Shown here: positions 42,542-52,408 of the stretch, piece after piece
How positions within the stretch are numbered: the first letter of the stretch is position 1
Layout of the letters: every line of letters begins with the position of its first letter
Assembly: GCF_003534205.1 (NCBI RefSeq)
Contig: NZ_CP011102.1
Span: 248,001-312,000 of the forward strand
Source: Listeria weihenstephanensis
Lineage (GTDB): Bacteria; Bacillota; Bacilli; Lactobacillales; Listeriaceae
Length of the DNA stretch: 64,000 nucleotides
Direction: 5' to 3'
Translations under genes and position numbers: made by a program
Notes under the pieces: model-generated
The model's database searches: none
What the model was told of the DNA's origin: nothing
The model's input: only the letters and a program-made list of their open reading frames with translations

Positions 42542-43570
42542 ATGGAAATGTCTGCCGAATTATTGATGAAAGTTTACGATCAAATGAGCGATGCTATCTT
42601 TTTGCTACGGAATAAAAGTGAGATCATCGCATCCAACCCAGCTGCTAAACAATTGTTGGGCGAATATAACGTGAATCTCGATGATTTTTGCACGTACTGC
42701 AATGGCTATACATCTATTTTCGAAGAGCAGACATGTCTCGGATGTTCTTTGCGTAAACGGATCGATAACTCCGCGTTCCAAATTTTTCTGAACTTGAATA
42801 GCGGTGTGAATATCCCATTCAGCGCTAGTTATACGCTCATTGACGAAGACGCCGATATCAGTTTATTACTTTTAAGAAATCTAACCCAACAGCAACATAC
42901 GGAGCAAATTTTAAAGCAAAAAACGATGACGGAATATGTAATCAATGCACAAGAAAGTGAACGTAAACGCCTGTCCCGCGAGCTTCACGATGGCTTGGCG
43001 CAAGGCTTATACAGCACATTAATCGAACTTCGCAAAATCAAATACATGACAAAAAAAGAAGACTACGAAACGAGCATTTTGGAAATGGACTCGATGCTCT
43101 CGACGACGCTCGAAGATATTCGAAACATGGCGGTAGAATTACGTCCATCTTCTTTGGATGACCTCGGCATTTTTGCAGCCTTAAAAGCTTATTTTAAACG
43201 CTACGAGCAATTATTTGGCGTCCATGTTGTCTTCGTCTCCGAACTTTACGGAACCCGTTTTCCAGCAAGCGTTGAAACAATGCTATATCGCGTAACCCAA
43301 GAAGCCTTAACGAACGCCGCTAAATATGCTGACGTGGATGAAATAGAAGTTTACCTTTTCAAGACAAAACAGACGATCGTACTAGAAATCAACGACCAAG
43401 GCATCGGCTTTTCACCAGATCATTTTACAGCACAAGGAAGCGGCTTGGGATTGCTAAACATGAAGGAACGTGTAGACTTATTGCACGGCGAATTCGAATT
43501 ACGTTCAGAACCCGACCAAGGCACAAAAATACTAGTCAGAATACCATTGGAGGCGAGTCAACATGATTAG
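42542..43570 (+). CDS. nreB: Oxygen-sensing histidine kinase NreB
   Basis: 342 residues. The N-terminal PAS-like domain has four cysteines, C50, C53, C65 and C68, with spacing C-x2-C-x11-C-x2-C. This equals that of the 4Fe-4S ligands remembered for Staphylococcus carnosus NreB. The phospho-accepting His (about H149) is in ERKRLSRELHDGLAQ, typical of NarL-type (HisKA_3) kinases; the ATPase boxes are QEALTNAAKYA, DQGIGF and GSGLGLLNMKER. It has no membrane segment. Without oxygen the cluster is intact and the kinase phosphorylates NreC. It overlaps nreC by 8 nt. Confidence 0.95.
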   Translation: MEMSAELLMKVYDQMSDAIFLLRNKSEIIASNPAAKQLLGEYNVNLDDFCTYCNGYTSIFEEQTCLGCSLRKRIDNSAFQIFLNLNSGVNIPFSASYTLIDEDADISLLLLRNLTQQQHTEQILKQKTMTEYVINAQESERKRLSRELHDGLAQGLYSTLIELRKIKYMTKKEDYETSILEMDSMLSTTLEDIRNMAVELRPSSLDDLGIFAALKAYFKRYEQLFGVHVVFVSELYGTRFPASVETMLYRVTQEALTNAAKYADVDEIEVYLFKTKQTIVLEINDQGIGFSPDHFTAQGSGLGLLNMKERVDLLHGEFELRSEPDQGTKILVRIPLEASQHD

Positions 43571-44213
43571 AGTACTTGTTGTAGATGATCACGCAGTTGT
43601 TCGGAGCGGGCTGGCGTTCGTTATTAATTCCCAAGAAGACATGACGGTGGTCGGCGATGCTGCAGACGGTTTAGAGGCATACCTTGAAACCGAGCGCCAC
43701 ACGCCAGACGTGGTATTAATGGACCTAAGTATGCCACCTGGTGAGAACGGCCTAGTCACGACAAAGCGAATCAAAGATAACTTCCCAGACACAAAAGTTC
43801 TAATCTTAACCATGCATGACGATGAAGAATATTTATTCCGAGCATTAAAATTAGGCGCATCTGGCTACATCTTAAAAAATGCCAAAGACGACGAACTACT
43901 AGAAGCCATCCGCACCCTGCAAGAAGGCGAAATGTACATCTATCCAAAAGTCACAACAGCACTCGTTCGGCAATTTTTACAACAAAATAACGGTGAAAAA
44001 ATAAATACCTCTTACGTCCAACTTTCCAATCGCGAACAAGAAGTACTTCCATTGATCGCGCTGGGGTATGGCAACAAAGAAATTGCAAACAAGCTTTGCA
44101 TCTCCGTAAAAACCGTGGAAACCCATAAATCAAACATCATGAACAAACTGGATCTAAGCACCCGCGCCGAGATCGTCAAGTACGCCATCAAAAAGAACCT
44201 AATTGATTTATAA
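43563..44213 (+). CDS. nreC: Response regulator NreC (NarL/LuxR family)
   Basis: 216 residues: receiver domain with phospho-acceptor D54 (VVLMDLSMP), acidic pair VDD near the start and K in GYILKNA, then a LuxR-type helix-turn-helix (LSNREQEVLPLIALGYGNKEIANKLCISVKTVETHKSNIMNKL). It should activate nitrate/nitrite reduction genes under low oxygen. In staphylococci nreABC is tied to narGHJI; here the nearest targets are nirBD. Confidence 0.95.
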   Translation: MIRVLVVDDHAVVRSGLAFVINSQEDMTVVGDAADGLEAYLETERHTPDVVLMDLSMPPGENGLVTTKRIKDNFPDTKVLILTMHDDEEYLFRALKLGASGYILKNAKDDELLEAIRTLQEGEMYIYPKVTTALVRQFLQQNNGEKINTSYVQLSNREQEVLPLIALGYGNKEIANKLCISVKTVETHKSNIMNKLDLSTRAEIVKYAIKKNLIDL

Positions 44214-44293
44214 ATAGTGACGGTTAAAACTTCCTTTTTCAGTGAAAAGTAACTATAATGGGTAAATGAACGTAAAAAGGGAGTGTAATGCTT

Positions 44294-45019
44294 ATGAAGA
44301 AAACGAAAAAGTGGAAGTGGACCGAGATTATCGCCATTTTTATATTTGCCTCACTATTAATATCATTAGTCTTTTCCATCTATAATTTATTTACAACACC
44401 ATCAACCGGTGTACCAGAAGGCGATCCAACCCGCAGTGACTATGCGCTAATGGTCAGTCAGTGTGTTCTTGGGCTAGTCGCTATGTTCTTGCCTGCGATC
44501 GTTGGTAGAAGATTCAAGTTTGAGATCCCAGGAAATATGTATTTGATTTTTATCATATTCCTATATTGTGCGATCTATTTGGGAGAAGTTCGCAGTTTTT
44601 ACTATCTCATTCCGAATTGGGATACGATTTTGCACACATTTAGTGGTGCAATGCTCGGAGCCCTCGGTTTCTCGATCGTGTCGTTCTTAAACGAAGACGA
44701 GCGCGTAACAATGAATTTAAGTCCCGCTTTTGTGGCGCTTTTTGCCTTATGTTTCGCTGTAACCCTTGGCGTTGTGTGGGAATTTTATGAGTTCACCGCG
44801 GACAACTTATTTGGTATGAACATGCAGAAAACAATGCTTGAAGACGGTACGAAACTAGCCGGAACAGCAGCAGTATCCGACACGATGGAAGATCTATTCG
44901 TCGATTTCCTCGGAGCGCTAACATTTGCTGTCATCGGTTACCTCAACCTGAAACGTAAAAAAGGTTGGATGGAGAAATTCGAATTCAAAAAGACTGTCCA
45001 CAAAACCGTGAAAAAATAA
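44294..45019 (+). CDS. Polytopic membrane protein, DUF2238/YjdF-like
   Basis: About 241 residues from ATG 44294 (gggagtg, 8-nt spacing; ATG 44288 is too close). Six membrane helices. The segment NWDTILHTFSGAMLGALGF with LGVVWEFYEFTADNLF recalls the YjdF/DUF2238 family, which has conserved D/H and E residues in membrane segments. Function unknown. It has its own TATAAT (44254-44259) and a terminator, so it is probably not part of the nre operon. Confidence 0.75.
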   Translation: MKKTKKWKWTEIIAIFIFASLLISLVFSIYNLFTTPSTGVPEGDPTRSDYALMVSQCVLGLVAMFLPAIVGRRFKFEIPGNMYLIFIIFLYCAIYLGEVRSFYYLIPNWDTILHTFSGAMLGALGFSIVSFLNEDERVTMNLSPAFVALFALCFAVTLGVVWEFYEFTADNLFGMNMQKTMLEDGTKLAGTAAVSDTMEDLFVDFLGALTFAVIGYLNLKRKKGWMEKFEFKKTVHKTVKK

Positions 45020-45023
45020 TAAC

Positions 45024-45068
45024 AAAGGCTCGTAGTGATATGTAGATGTATCATTGCGAGCTTTTTTT
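45024..45068 (+). terminator. Terminator after the DUF2238-like gene
   Basis: Stem AAAGGCTCG...GTGATA / TATCAT..CGAGCTTTT with a short loop, followed by a T run. Confidence 0.8.
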
Positions 45069-45071
45069 GAG

Positions 45072-45167
45072 GGGAATTCACAAGCCATATTCGCTATTTT
45101 AGTAGTCATGATTGCTGGTACGACAATGCTAATAACACAAATTGCCAAGGCACAAAAAAACAAATAA
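45072..45167 (+). pseudogene. Possible remnant of a small membrane protein gene
   Basis: An open frame without a good start codon encodes NSQAIFAILVVMIAGTTMLI then TQIAKAQKNK and a stop, a convincing single membrane helix with a basic tail. gagggg lies just before it, but the first codons are AAT and TCA, and the first ATG is mid-helix. It follows directly after a terminator. It may be the 3' end of a lost gene. The rest of the 45168-45368 space is AT-rich with no gene seen. Confidence 0.3.
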
Positions 45168-45368
45168 ATCATAAAAAAATCAAACACGCAACTATATAGA
45201 ACAGAAAAGCGTAAAAAAGATCGTCAAAATAACGGATACCAATGGACAAAAGCCTGAAATATTGTTATCATTTTAAACAAGAACCAATTTTTTTCAAGAA
45301 GCATCACAAAGGCATTCTAAAATAAGTGTGGTGGCTAATTAATAATGAAGAAATAGGGGGGATGATGT

Positions 45369-45764
45369 GTGAGAAAAGACCAACGTAATGTTACAAGGAT
45401 GAATAATCGCTATGTACAAGACGAAACCATCATGAAAAAACAACGATCACGCAGAAGAGTCGCGCTATTTCGGAGGTTATTAATGCTCGCTGCAGTTATC
45501 GTCGTTATCAGTGGTGGACTAGTATATGCTTACTCGCAACAAGTGAGCTTACTACATGCGAAAGAAAAAGAAAAGGTAGAATTGAACAAGAAATCACTCG
45601 CAGTAGCGCAAGATCAGAAAGAACTAAAGAGCACGATTAACAAATTACATGATGATGACTACATCGCAAAGCTGGCTAGGAGTGAGTATTTCCTTTCTGA
45701 AAAGGGGGAAATAATCTTCAATATTCCTGACGAAAACGATAAGAAGAAAGAGTCGTCCAATTAA
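45369..45764 (+). CDS. divIC: Cell division protein DivIC
   Basis: 131 residues from GTG 45369 (aggggggat upstream). A basic cytoplasmic tail (KKQRSRRRVALFRR), one membrane helix (LLMLAAVIVVISGGLVYAY), a coiled coil, and the DivIC/FtsB closing region DDDYIAKLARSEYFLSEKGEIIF. It forms a complex with DivIB and FtsL at the septum and activates wall synthesis by FtsW-PBP2b. It matches lmo0217. Confidence 0.93.
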   Translation: MRKDQRNVTRMNNRYVQDETIMKKQRSRRRVALFRRLLMLAAVIVVISGGLVYAYSQQVSLLHAKEKEKVELNKKSLAVAQDQKELKSTINKLHDDDYIAKLARSEYFLSEKGEIIFNIPDENDKKKESSN

Positions 45765-45787
45765 TTTGCGAAAAAAGTTTCGTGTAA

Positions 45788-45815
45788 TTGACACTCTTTT
45801 TATATTAGCTATAAT
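45788..45815 (+). promoter_or_regulatory. Sigma-A promoter of yabR
   Basis: TTGACA (45788-45793), 16-bp spacer, TATAAT (45810-45815); perfect boxes. Confidence 0.85.
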
Positions 45816-45854
45816 TAAAGGTAGAGTGAAAATCTAAGGAGGAAGCATTTTTTT

Positions 45855-46295
45855 ATGTCGATTGAAGTAGGCAACAAGTTACAAGGGAAGATTACTGGGA
45901 TTACTAATTTTGGGGCGTTTGTTGAATTAGAAGGTGGCAAGACAGGTCTTGTTCACATTAGTGAGGTTGCAGATAACTATGTGAAGGATATTAATGATAT
46001 TTTGACAGTAGGCGATGAGATTACTGTTAAGGTCATGAATGTCGGCGATGACGGCAAAATTGGTCTATCTATTCGTAAAGCAGTAGATCAACCGGAACGT
46101 CCAGAAAGACCAGAGAGAAGCTATAGCAGCGGACCTCGCAAACCGAAATATAACAAAAAAGCTGCAGAACCTGTACGTCCAGAGAATTTTGAAGATAAAA
46201 TGTCTAAATTCTTAAAAGATAGCGAAGACCGCTTAACGACATTAAAACGTCAAACGGAATCCAAACGTGGCGGCCGTGGCGCGAAACGTAGCTAA
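45855..46295 (+). CDS. yabR: S1-domain RNA-binding protein YabR
   Basis: 146 residues. An S1 domain occupies the first about 75 residues (GNKLQGKITGITNFGAFVELEGGKTGLVHISEVADNYVKDI ... GKIGLSIRK). A Pro/Glu/Arg-rich linker (ERPERPERSYSSGPRKP) and a basic C-terminal tail follow. It corresponds to lmo0218. The S1 domain should bind RNA, probably on ribosomes; the precise role is unsettled. Confidence 0.93.
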   Translation: MSIEVGNKLQGKITGITNFGAFVELEGGKTGLVHISEVADNYVKDINDILTVGDEITVKVMNVGDDGKIGLSIRKAVDQPERPERPERSYSSGPRKPKYNKKAAEPVRPENFEDKMSKFLKDSEDRLTTLKRQTESKRGGRGAKRS

Positions 46296-46314
46296 CATTA
46301 AATAATAATCTATA

Positions 46315-46375
46315 GGGAGCTGTTCAAAGTCAACTAAAGTCTGTTTTACTTGGCTTAGGTACAACTCCTTTTTTT
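46315..46375 (+). terminator. Terminator after yabR
   Basis: GGAGCTGT / ACAACTCC arms (one mismatch) enclosing a second small stem, then seven T. Confidence 0.6.
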
Positions 46376-46411
46376 GCCTGATTTTTATGCGGGAAAGAGG
46401 TTAAGAAACGA

Positions 46412-48352
46412 ATGAACACTCGCGAAAAAGTAATGACATTTATAAATAAGCATCAATTGATAGCGCCAAATGATCATGTTCTTATTGCAGTTTCTGGTGG
46501 TGCTGACTCGATGGCACTGCTTCATTTCCTAATCCAAACAGCCATTATTCCAAAAGAACAGATCGTTGTTGCGCATGTGAATCACGGTTTACGCAAAGAA
46601 TCGGTGGATGAGGAACAGCTAGTTGCAGACGTGTGCCAAACGTATGGCATTCGTTTTGAGACGACGCAGTTTGATATCAGGAAATTAGCCGAGCAAGAAA
46701 AAGCGGGCATTGAAGAAACGGCGCGCAAATATCGCTATACTTTCTTTCGCGGCTTAATGCGCAAACATCACTGCCGAAAATTGGTGCTCGCGCATCACGC
46801 GGATGATCAGATGGAAACCATTTTGATGCGTCTCGTTCGCGGGAGTTCAGACCTAGGTTGGCTTGGCATGCAGCCGAAGCGTGATTTTGCAAGCGGAGTA
46901 CTGGTTCGTCCATTTCTGCCGTTGACCAAAAGTGAAATCGTGACGCTATGCGAGGAGCAGGAAGTTCCTTACCTTGAGGACGCAACCAATCAGGAAGATA
47001 CCTACACACGAAATCGCTACCGCAAAGCGCTTTTGCCGTTTTTGAAGCAAGAAAACCCACATGTCGATGAGCAGTTTAGGCGCTTTTCAGAAGAAACGTC
47101 AGAGGATTTTATGTATTTGAATGAGCTGGCAGAAGAGGCATTACCGACAATGACGCAATATAGCGAAACAGACGTAAAACTTTCATTGATAGAGTGGAAG
47201 TTATTGCCCCAACCTTTACAACGCCGCACAATTCATTTACTATTAAAATATCTGTACAAAAACAATATGTCCTTGATTTCAGCCGGGCACGTCGATCAAA
47301 TTTTACATCTAAATCGTGAGTCAAATCCGTCGGGTATGATTCACTTGCCAAACAACTTGATCGTACGGCGCTCCTATGAGCAGTTGGAGTTTTTCTATGA
47401 GGAAGTTAGCAAGAAGGTCCAGGATTTTTATCATCAGTTGTACGATGGGGATCGTGTGACGCTGAGCGATGGTGCCCAGATTCGTATTAAGACGAAAAGT
47501 TCCGTTGTTCAAACAGCAGGGCTTGACGGAATTATTGTGAATCAGGAAAATATCGAGCTGCCTCTCATCATTAGGGGTCGAATGAACGGCGACAGAATGA
47601 AGACAACTGGCGGGACGCGCAAGCTTAAATCCATTTTTATCGATGCCAAAATTCCAAAACATAAACGAGATACATGGCCGATAGTCACAGATTATTCAGG
47701 TGAAATTTTATGGATACCAGGCGTTCAGGCGTCTGTACATCAAACAAAGCCTAGCCGTGAAACAAAACAATATATAATAAGATATCATCGTAATATAGGA
47801 GGAAACAAAAGTATGCATAACGATATTCAGAAAGTGTTGATTAGTGAAGAGGAAATCCAAGAGAAAATTGCTGAACTAGGCAAGGAGTTAACGGTAGAAT
47901 ACGACGGCCGTTTCCCACTAGTCATCGGTGTTCTAAAAGGTGCCACGCCTTTCATGACCGACTTACTAAAACGAGTAGATACATATCTAGAAATGGATTT
48001 CATGGATGTATCGAGTTACGGAAACGGCATGGTTTCGACGGGTGAAGTAAAAATCATCAAGGATCTGAACACTTCCGTTGAAGGTCGCGACGTTATTATT
48101 TTAGAAGATATTATCGATAGCGGGCGCACACTTAGCTATTTAGTAGATCTACTAAAATACCGTAAAGCAAAATCGGTAAAACTAGTAACCTTGCTTGATA
48201 AACCAGAAGGCCGCAACGTAAATATTGATGCGGATTATGTCGGTTTTGTCGTGCCAAATGAGTTCGTTGTTGGCTATGGCCTTGACTTCGCAGAAAAATA
48301 TCGCAACCTTCCATACATCGGTGTTCTAAAACCAGAAATATATGCAGACTAA
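46412..48352 (+). CDS. tilS-hprT: tRNA(Ile)-lysidine synthase fused to hypoxanthine phosphoribosyltransferase
   Basis: 646 residues in one frame. Residues 1-467 are TilS: PP-loop VSGGADS (28-33), [25 protein letters not shown] and the C-terminal domain. It changes C34 of tRNA-Ile2 to lysidine. Residues 468-646 are Hpr[13 protein letters not shown], the PRPP loop [14 protein letters not shown] and VGYGLDF. There is no stop between them, as in L. monocytogenes lmo0219. The HprT methionine codon (47813) is preceded by a full AGGAGG, so free HprT may also be made from the same mRNA. Confidence 0.95.
   Translation: MNTREKVMTFINKHQLIAPNDHVLIAVSGGADSMALLHFLIQTAIIPKEQIVVAHVNHGLRKESVDEEQLVADVCQTYGIRFETTQFDIRKLAEQEKAGIEETARKYRYTFFRGLMRKHHCRKLVLAHHADDQMETILMRLVRGSSDLGWLGMQPKRDFASGVLVRPFLPLTKSEIVTLCEEQEVPYLEDATNQEDTYTRNRYRKALLPFLKQENPHVDEQFRRFSEETSEDFMYLNELAEEALPTMTQYSETDVKLSLIEWKLLPQPLQRRTIHLLLKYLYKNNMSLISAGHVDQILHLNRESNPSGMIHLPNNLIVRRSYEQLEFFYEEVSKKVQDFYHQLYDGDRVTLSDGAQIRIKTKSSVVQTAGLDGIIVNQENIELPLIIRGRMNGDRMKTTGGTRKLKSIFIDAKIPKHKRDTWPIVTDYSGEILWIPGVQASVHQTKPSRETKQYIIRYHRNIGGNKSMHNDIQKVLISEEEIQEKIAELGKELTVEYDGRFPLVIGVLKGATPFMTDLLKRVDTYLEMDFMDVSSYGNGMVSTGEVKIIKDLNTSVEGRDVIILEDIIDSGRTLSYLVDLLKYRKAKSVKLVTLLDKPEGRNVNIDADYVGFVVPNEFVVGYGLDFAEKYRNLPYIGVLKPEIYAD
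47797..47815 (+). promoter_or_regulatory. Internal Shine-Dalgarno and start of HprT inside the fusion gene
   Basis: AGGAGG at 47797-47802 and ATG at 47813, spacing 10 nt, in the same frame as tilS. This is the relic or working ribosome-binding site of a once separate hprT gene. Confidence 0.7.
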
Positions 48353-48686
48353 GTTAGTTCACAAAATGAATTAAATTTGTTAACATATAGAATACAAGGC
48401 ACGATGGTAACTTATCTTTGCTAAAATTCCCCTACAAATAAAAAACCAATCAAACACCATGCAAATCATTGGGAAATTGCAGATCGGTATGCTATCATTA
48501 GTCTTAGTTTTTAGCTCAATATGCCTATTTGAGAATTAATAATAACAATGCTTTTCAATAGAAAGTCTTCGTAGGAGAAACATAAGCCGGATCTGCTTTT
48601 ACAGCGAAAAAAGGGAGAGCAACATCAACCTGATTTATAGCAACTGTAAAACTTAATCCATGCTCTTACGTGGGAGGAGGTAAGGA
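48353..48686. other. ftsH promoter and leader region
   Basis: 334 bp without a gene. A likely promoter is TTGGGA (48469-48474), 18-bp spacer, extended -10 TGCTATCAT ending at 48498. The leader holds arms AGAGCA / TGCTCT (about 48616 and 48662) that would fold just before the strong gggaggagg site of ftsH. No CtsR or HrcA operator was recognised. Confidence 0.5.
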
Positions 48687-50816
48687 ATGAATCGCTTTTT
48701 TAGAAACGCCATATTTTACGTTATCATTTTCCTTGTCATCATAGGAATCGTAGCCACGTTTAACAATAACGGTGAAACTGCGAAAGAAATCAGCTATGAT
48801 GAGTTCATCACGAAAATGGGTGACGGTGATATCAAATCATACTCTGTTCAGCCAGATCGTAGCGTCTATGTGATCGATGGAGAACTCAAGAAAGCTGTCA
48901 AAACAGATAGCAAAGTTGGGAAAGATCAATCAACAACGAAATTCACGACGTATGCGATTGCCAATGATGAATTAATGTCACAATTGAATACGTTAGCTAA
49001 TGAGAATGATGTGAAAACAACTGTCGTCCCAGCCAAGCAAAATAGTGGCTGGATTACATTCTTCACTTCTATCATTCCTTTCGTTATTATCTTTATCCTG
49101 TTCTTCTTCCTAATGAGTCAAGCTCAAGGTGGCGGCGGTGGCGGTCGAGTTATGAACTTTGGTAAAAGTAAAGCTAAACTTTATAATGACGACAAGAATA
49201 AAGTTCGTTTCACTGACGTAGCTGGCGCAGATGAAGAGAAACAAGAATTAGTGGAAGTTGTAGATTTCCTGAAAGATCCACGCAAATTTGCCGAACTTGG
49301 CGCACGTATTCCTAAAGGAGTCCTGCTTGTAGGTCCTCCAGGTACAGGTAAAACATTACTTGCCCGTGCAGTAGCCGGTGAAGCAGGCGTACCGTTCTTC
49401 TCAATCAGTGGTTCGGACTTCGTGGAGATGTTCGTTGGTGTCGGTGCAAGCCGTGTCCGCGATCTTTTCGAAAATGCGAAGAAAAATGCTCCATGTATTA
49501 TCTTTATCGATGAAATTGATGCAGTAGGTCGTCAACGTGGCGCAGGAATGGGCGGCGGACATGACGAACGCGAGCAAACATTGAACCAATTACTTGTAGA
49601 AATGGATGGTTTCGGCGGTAACGAAGGAATCATTATCATCGCTGCAACTAACCGTGCCGACGTACTTGACCCAGCGTTACTACGTCCAGGTCGTTTTGAC
49701 CGTCAAATCATGGTTGATCGTCCTGATGTTAAAGGCCGTGAAGCAGTATTACAAGTCCACGCTCGTAACAAACCACTTGCGAAGAGTGTTGATTTAAAAG
49801 CAATTGCCCAACGTACGCCAGGATTCTCTGGTGCCGATTTAGAAAACTTACTGAACGAAGCAGCACTTGTTGCCGCGCGTTCCGATAAAAAACAAATTGA
49901 CATGAAAGATTTGGACGAAGCAAGCGATCGCGTTATCGCAGGCCCAGCCAAGAAAAACCGTGTTATTTCTGTAAAAGAACGCCGTACCGTTGCGTATCAT
50001 GAAAGTGGTCACGTAATCGTCGGAATGGTACTTGATGAAGCCGAAGTAGTCCACAAAGTAACGATTGTTCCACGTGGACAAGCAGGCGGTTATGCCGTTA
50101 TGCTACCAAAAGAAGATCGCTTCCTAATGACGAAAGCCGAGTTAATGGACCGTATCACAGGTCTACTAGGTGGACGTGTAGCCGAAGAAATCGAATTTGG
50201 AGAAGTAACAACAGGCGCAAGTAATGACTTCGAACGTGCGACACAAATCGCGCGCCGTATGGTAACAGAATGGGGTATGAGCGACAAGATCGGTCCACTT
50301 CAATTCTCATCAGGCGGAGGAGATCAAGTATTCATGGGTCGCGATTTCGGAAATAGCAAAAACTATTCCGATAAGATTGCCTACGAAATTGATACCGAAG
50401 TTCAAAGCTTAATCCGTTTCTGTTATGATCGTGCGAAAACAATTATTGAAGAACACAGAGAGCAACATAAGCTTATCGCTGAAACGTTGCTTGAGATAGA
50501 AACGTTAGATGCACGCCAAATCCGTTCACTATATGACGATGGTGTTTTACCATCCGAAATGGACGCTGACGAACAAATGTCAGAGTACCCTTCAGAAAAA
50601 GAGGAAATTAAACCAAAATCTTTTGAAGAAGAGAAACGCGAACTTGCTGAAGAAGCGGAAGAACGCAAAGAAGACAAGATTTGGGATTACGCAGATAAAG
50701 ACGAAAAAGCAGAAAAAGCAGAGAAAGAAGTGAAATCAGAAGAACCAAAAGAGGTTGTGACTGAAGAAGCTCCTGACGCTGAGAAGACACCTAACGATGA
50801 TAAAAAAGGTGAATAA
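48687..50816 (+). CDS. ftsH: ATP-dependent membrane zinc metalloprotease FtsH
   Basis: 709 residues. Two membrane helices (residues about 5-25 and 115-135) flank an external domain. AAA+ Walker A GPPGTGKT (about 216), Walker B IIFIDEID, second region of homology RPGRFDR, and zinc site HESGH (about 438). A long acidic and lysine-rich C-terminal tail ([17 protein letters not shown] onwards) is longer than needed for activity. It degrades membrane and regulatory proteins. It matches lmo0220. Confidence 0.98.
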   Translation: MNRFFRNAIFYVIIFLVIIGIVATFNNNGETAKEISYDEFITKMGDGDIKSYSVQPDRSVYVIDGELKKAVKTDSKVGKDQSTTKFTTYAIANDELMSQLNTLANENDVKTTVVPAKQNSGWITFFTSIIPFVIIFILFFFLMSQAQGGGGGGRVMNFGKSKAKLYNDDKNKVRFTDVAGADEEKQELVEVVDFLKDPRKFAELGARIPKGVLLVGPPGTGKTLLARAVAGEAGVPFFSISGSDFVEMFVGVGASRVRDLFENAKKNAPCIIFIDEIDAVGRQRGAGMGGGHDEREQTLNQLLVEMDGFGGNEGIIIIAATNRADVLDPALLRPGRFDRQIMVDRPDVKGREAVLQVHARNKPLAKSVDLKAIAQRTPGFSGADLENLLNEAALVAARSDKKQIDMKDLDEASDRVIAGPAKKNRVISVKERRTVAYHESGHVIVGMVLDEAEVVHKVTIVPRGQAGGYAVMLPKEDRFLMTKAELMDRITGLLGGRVAEEIEFGEVTTGASNDFERATQIARRMVTEWGMSDKIGPLQFSSGGGDQVFMGRDFGNSKNYSDKIAYEIDTEVQSLIRFCYDRAKTIIEEHREQHKLIAETLLEIETLDARQIRSLYDDGVLPSEMDADEQMSEYPSEKEEIKPKSFEEEKRELAEEAEERKEDKIWDYADKDEKAEKAEKEVKSEEPKEVVTEEAPDAEKTPNDDKKGE

Positions 50817-50859
50817 GTAAGAGACTGGACCAGTACATGTGAGTTGTGTGCTGGTTTGT

Positions 50860-51150
50860 TGTTGTTGTGGCTCTTACGAAGCGTCGTGTGCTGAGTTAGA
50901 GCCTCAATATGCATGTGAACGCAGTGAACAGGTAATCCATCAGTGGCTCTTTGACACCGAGCGCTGAAAAACTGTTAGCACAAACAAAGTAGCGCAATTC
51001 CAAGGAGAGCCTCAATATGCATGTGAACGCAGTGAACAGGTAATCCATCAGTGGCTCTTTGACACCGAGCGCTGAAAAACTGTTAGCACAAATAAAGTAG
51101 CGCAATTCCAAGAAGAGCCTCAATATGCATGAGAGTAAAGCGAGCATGTA
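50860..51150. repeat. 108-bp tandem repeats downstream of ftsH
   Basis: Units begin AGAGCCTCAATATGCATG at 50898, 51006 and 51114, exactly 108 bp apart. The first two are nearly identical and the third is partial and diverged. A partial lead-in unit (TTGTTGTGGCTCTTACGAAG, about 50861) precedes them. The same family occurs after cysK. No protein is supported; a leftward frame exists only because 108 is divisible by three. Confidence 0.92.
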
Positions 51151-51413
51151 AACCGCCAGTGGGTCTTATGAACGCCAAATATGGAAGCCCTAAAGAATTA
51201 GTATTGGAACTCCCAGGTTTTTGATGCTGGGAATTCTAAATGGTGATATCGATATAGTCCGTTAGAGAAAGTACACTATTCTTCTCAATATATTTATGAC
51301 GAATCATAAATAGTGCGTGTGGAGACTCTGTTCGTTGTCGGCGGTTCGTTCATGTTTTTTGTCATATTTGCGGGAACGCTTTGTTTATTACTTGTTATCA
51401 CGTTTCCAGATCC
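51151..51413. other. Intergenic space between the two repeat types
   Basis: No supported gene. It contains a small hairpin, CTCCCAG / CTGGGAA (about 51212-51235), and a hydrophobic frame from 51319 that lacks a ribosome-binding site and runs into the next repeat. Confidence 0.4.
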
Positions 51414-51530
51414 AGCTTCAGAAGCCAGACCCTCGAAATTTTCGTGCCCTCCGCAAAAACCAAGAGCGGGTTTTCACTGCGGCCCCTAACAAATTTTTTC
51501 GGGTCTAACGGGCTTCTTCAGCTTTTCGTC
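51414..51530. repeat. About 118-bp intergenic element, copy 1 (upstream of coaX)
   Basis: Starts AGCTTCAGAAGCCAG and ends GGGCTTCTTCAGCTTTTCGTC-like. The inner blocks CCCTCGAAATTTTCG and CCCCTAACAAATTTTTTCGGG are shared with two copies downstream of the sortase gene. The ends are complementary, so the element can fold on itself. Confidence 0.88.
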
Positions 51531-51622
51531 CTATTGGTCAAAATAAGACAAATTACTCGGCTTTTCCTTGAATCCGTGTTATGATACTCTAGAAAATTCA
51601 CAAAAAAAGGATGGTGACGGGT

Positions 51623-52387
51623 ATGATTTTGGTTATCGATGTTGGGAATACGAACATCACAATTGGTGTCTATGAAGGTAAGGAACTGCGGAAGCATTGG
51701 CGGATGACTACGGATCGTCACCGGACATCTGATGAACTAGGTATGATGGTTCTAGACTTTTTTCAATATGGTGGTATTTCTGTGAAGGCGATCGATGGTA
51801 TAATTATTTCTTCTGTCGTACCGCCGATTATGCATTCTCTTGAAGCGATGTGCTTTAAATATTTTGAAATTACGCCTCTCGTAGTTGGGCCTGGCATTAA
51901 AACTGGGTTGAATCTGCAAGTGGATAACCCGCGCGAAGTCGGTGCGGATCGGATTGTTAACGCTGTGGCTGTTATTGAAGAATACGGCGTGCCTGCGATT
52001 ATCGTGGATTTTGGAACGGCGACTACGTTTTGCTATATCGATGAGAAATCAAGCTATCACGGTGGCGCAATTGCACCTGGGATCATGATTTCAACCGAAG
52101 CCCTCTACAATCGCGCTGCTAAATTACCGCGTGTTGACATCACAGAGGCCCCTAAAGTCATTGGCAAAAGTACCGTCGCATCAATGCAAGCAGGTATTTA
52201 TTACGGCTTTATCGGCCAATTTGAAGGTATTGTCAAAGCGATGAAGGAACAGACGGATAATGAGCCGATGATCGTAACAACAGGCGGTCTCGCAAGGCTC
52301 ATCAGCGGTAAATCAGAAATAACGGATATCGTAGATCCATTTTTAACGTTAAAAGGGTTGCGAATCTTATATGAACGAAATCAATAA
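51623..52387 (+). CDS. coaX: Type III pantothenate kinase
   Basis: 254 residues from ATG 51623 ([11 protein letters not shown]; the earlier ATG 51611 touches the ribosome-binding site). ASKHA-fold motifs: phosphate loop [20 protein letters not shown], and [12 protein letters not shown] with GGAIAPGI. It makes 4'-phosphopantothenate, the first step to coenzyme A, and needs a monovalent cation. It matches lmo0221 and is followed 21 nt later by hslO. Confidence 0.95.
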   Translation: MILVIDVGNTNITIGVYEGKELRKHWRMTTDRHRTSDELGMMVLDFFQYGGISVKAIDGIIISSVVPPIMHSLEAMCFKYFEITPLVVGPGIKTGLNLQVDNPREVGADRIVNAVAVIEEYGVPAIIVDFGTATTFCYIDEKSSYHGGAIAPGIMISTEALYNRAAKLPRVDITEAPKVIGKSTVASMQAGIYYGFIGQFEGIVKAMKEQTDNEPMIVTTGGLARLISGKSEITDIVDPFLTLKGLRILYERNQ

Positions 52388-52408
52388 ACAACAAAGGAGT
52401 TAATTTTA

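Noticed and set aside
50896-51147. Leftward frame of 83 codons with a 36-residue internal repeat after ftsH, and its counterpart at 54555-54764
   Set aside because: The frames exist only because the 108-bp tandem DNA repeat is divisible by three. They have no ribosome-binding site, and the two loci give poorly related peptides.
51319-51489. Hydrophobic frame from a GTG upstream of coaX
   Set aside because: It has one plausible membrane stretch but no ribosome-binding site, and its second half lies in the repeated intergenic element.
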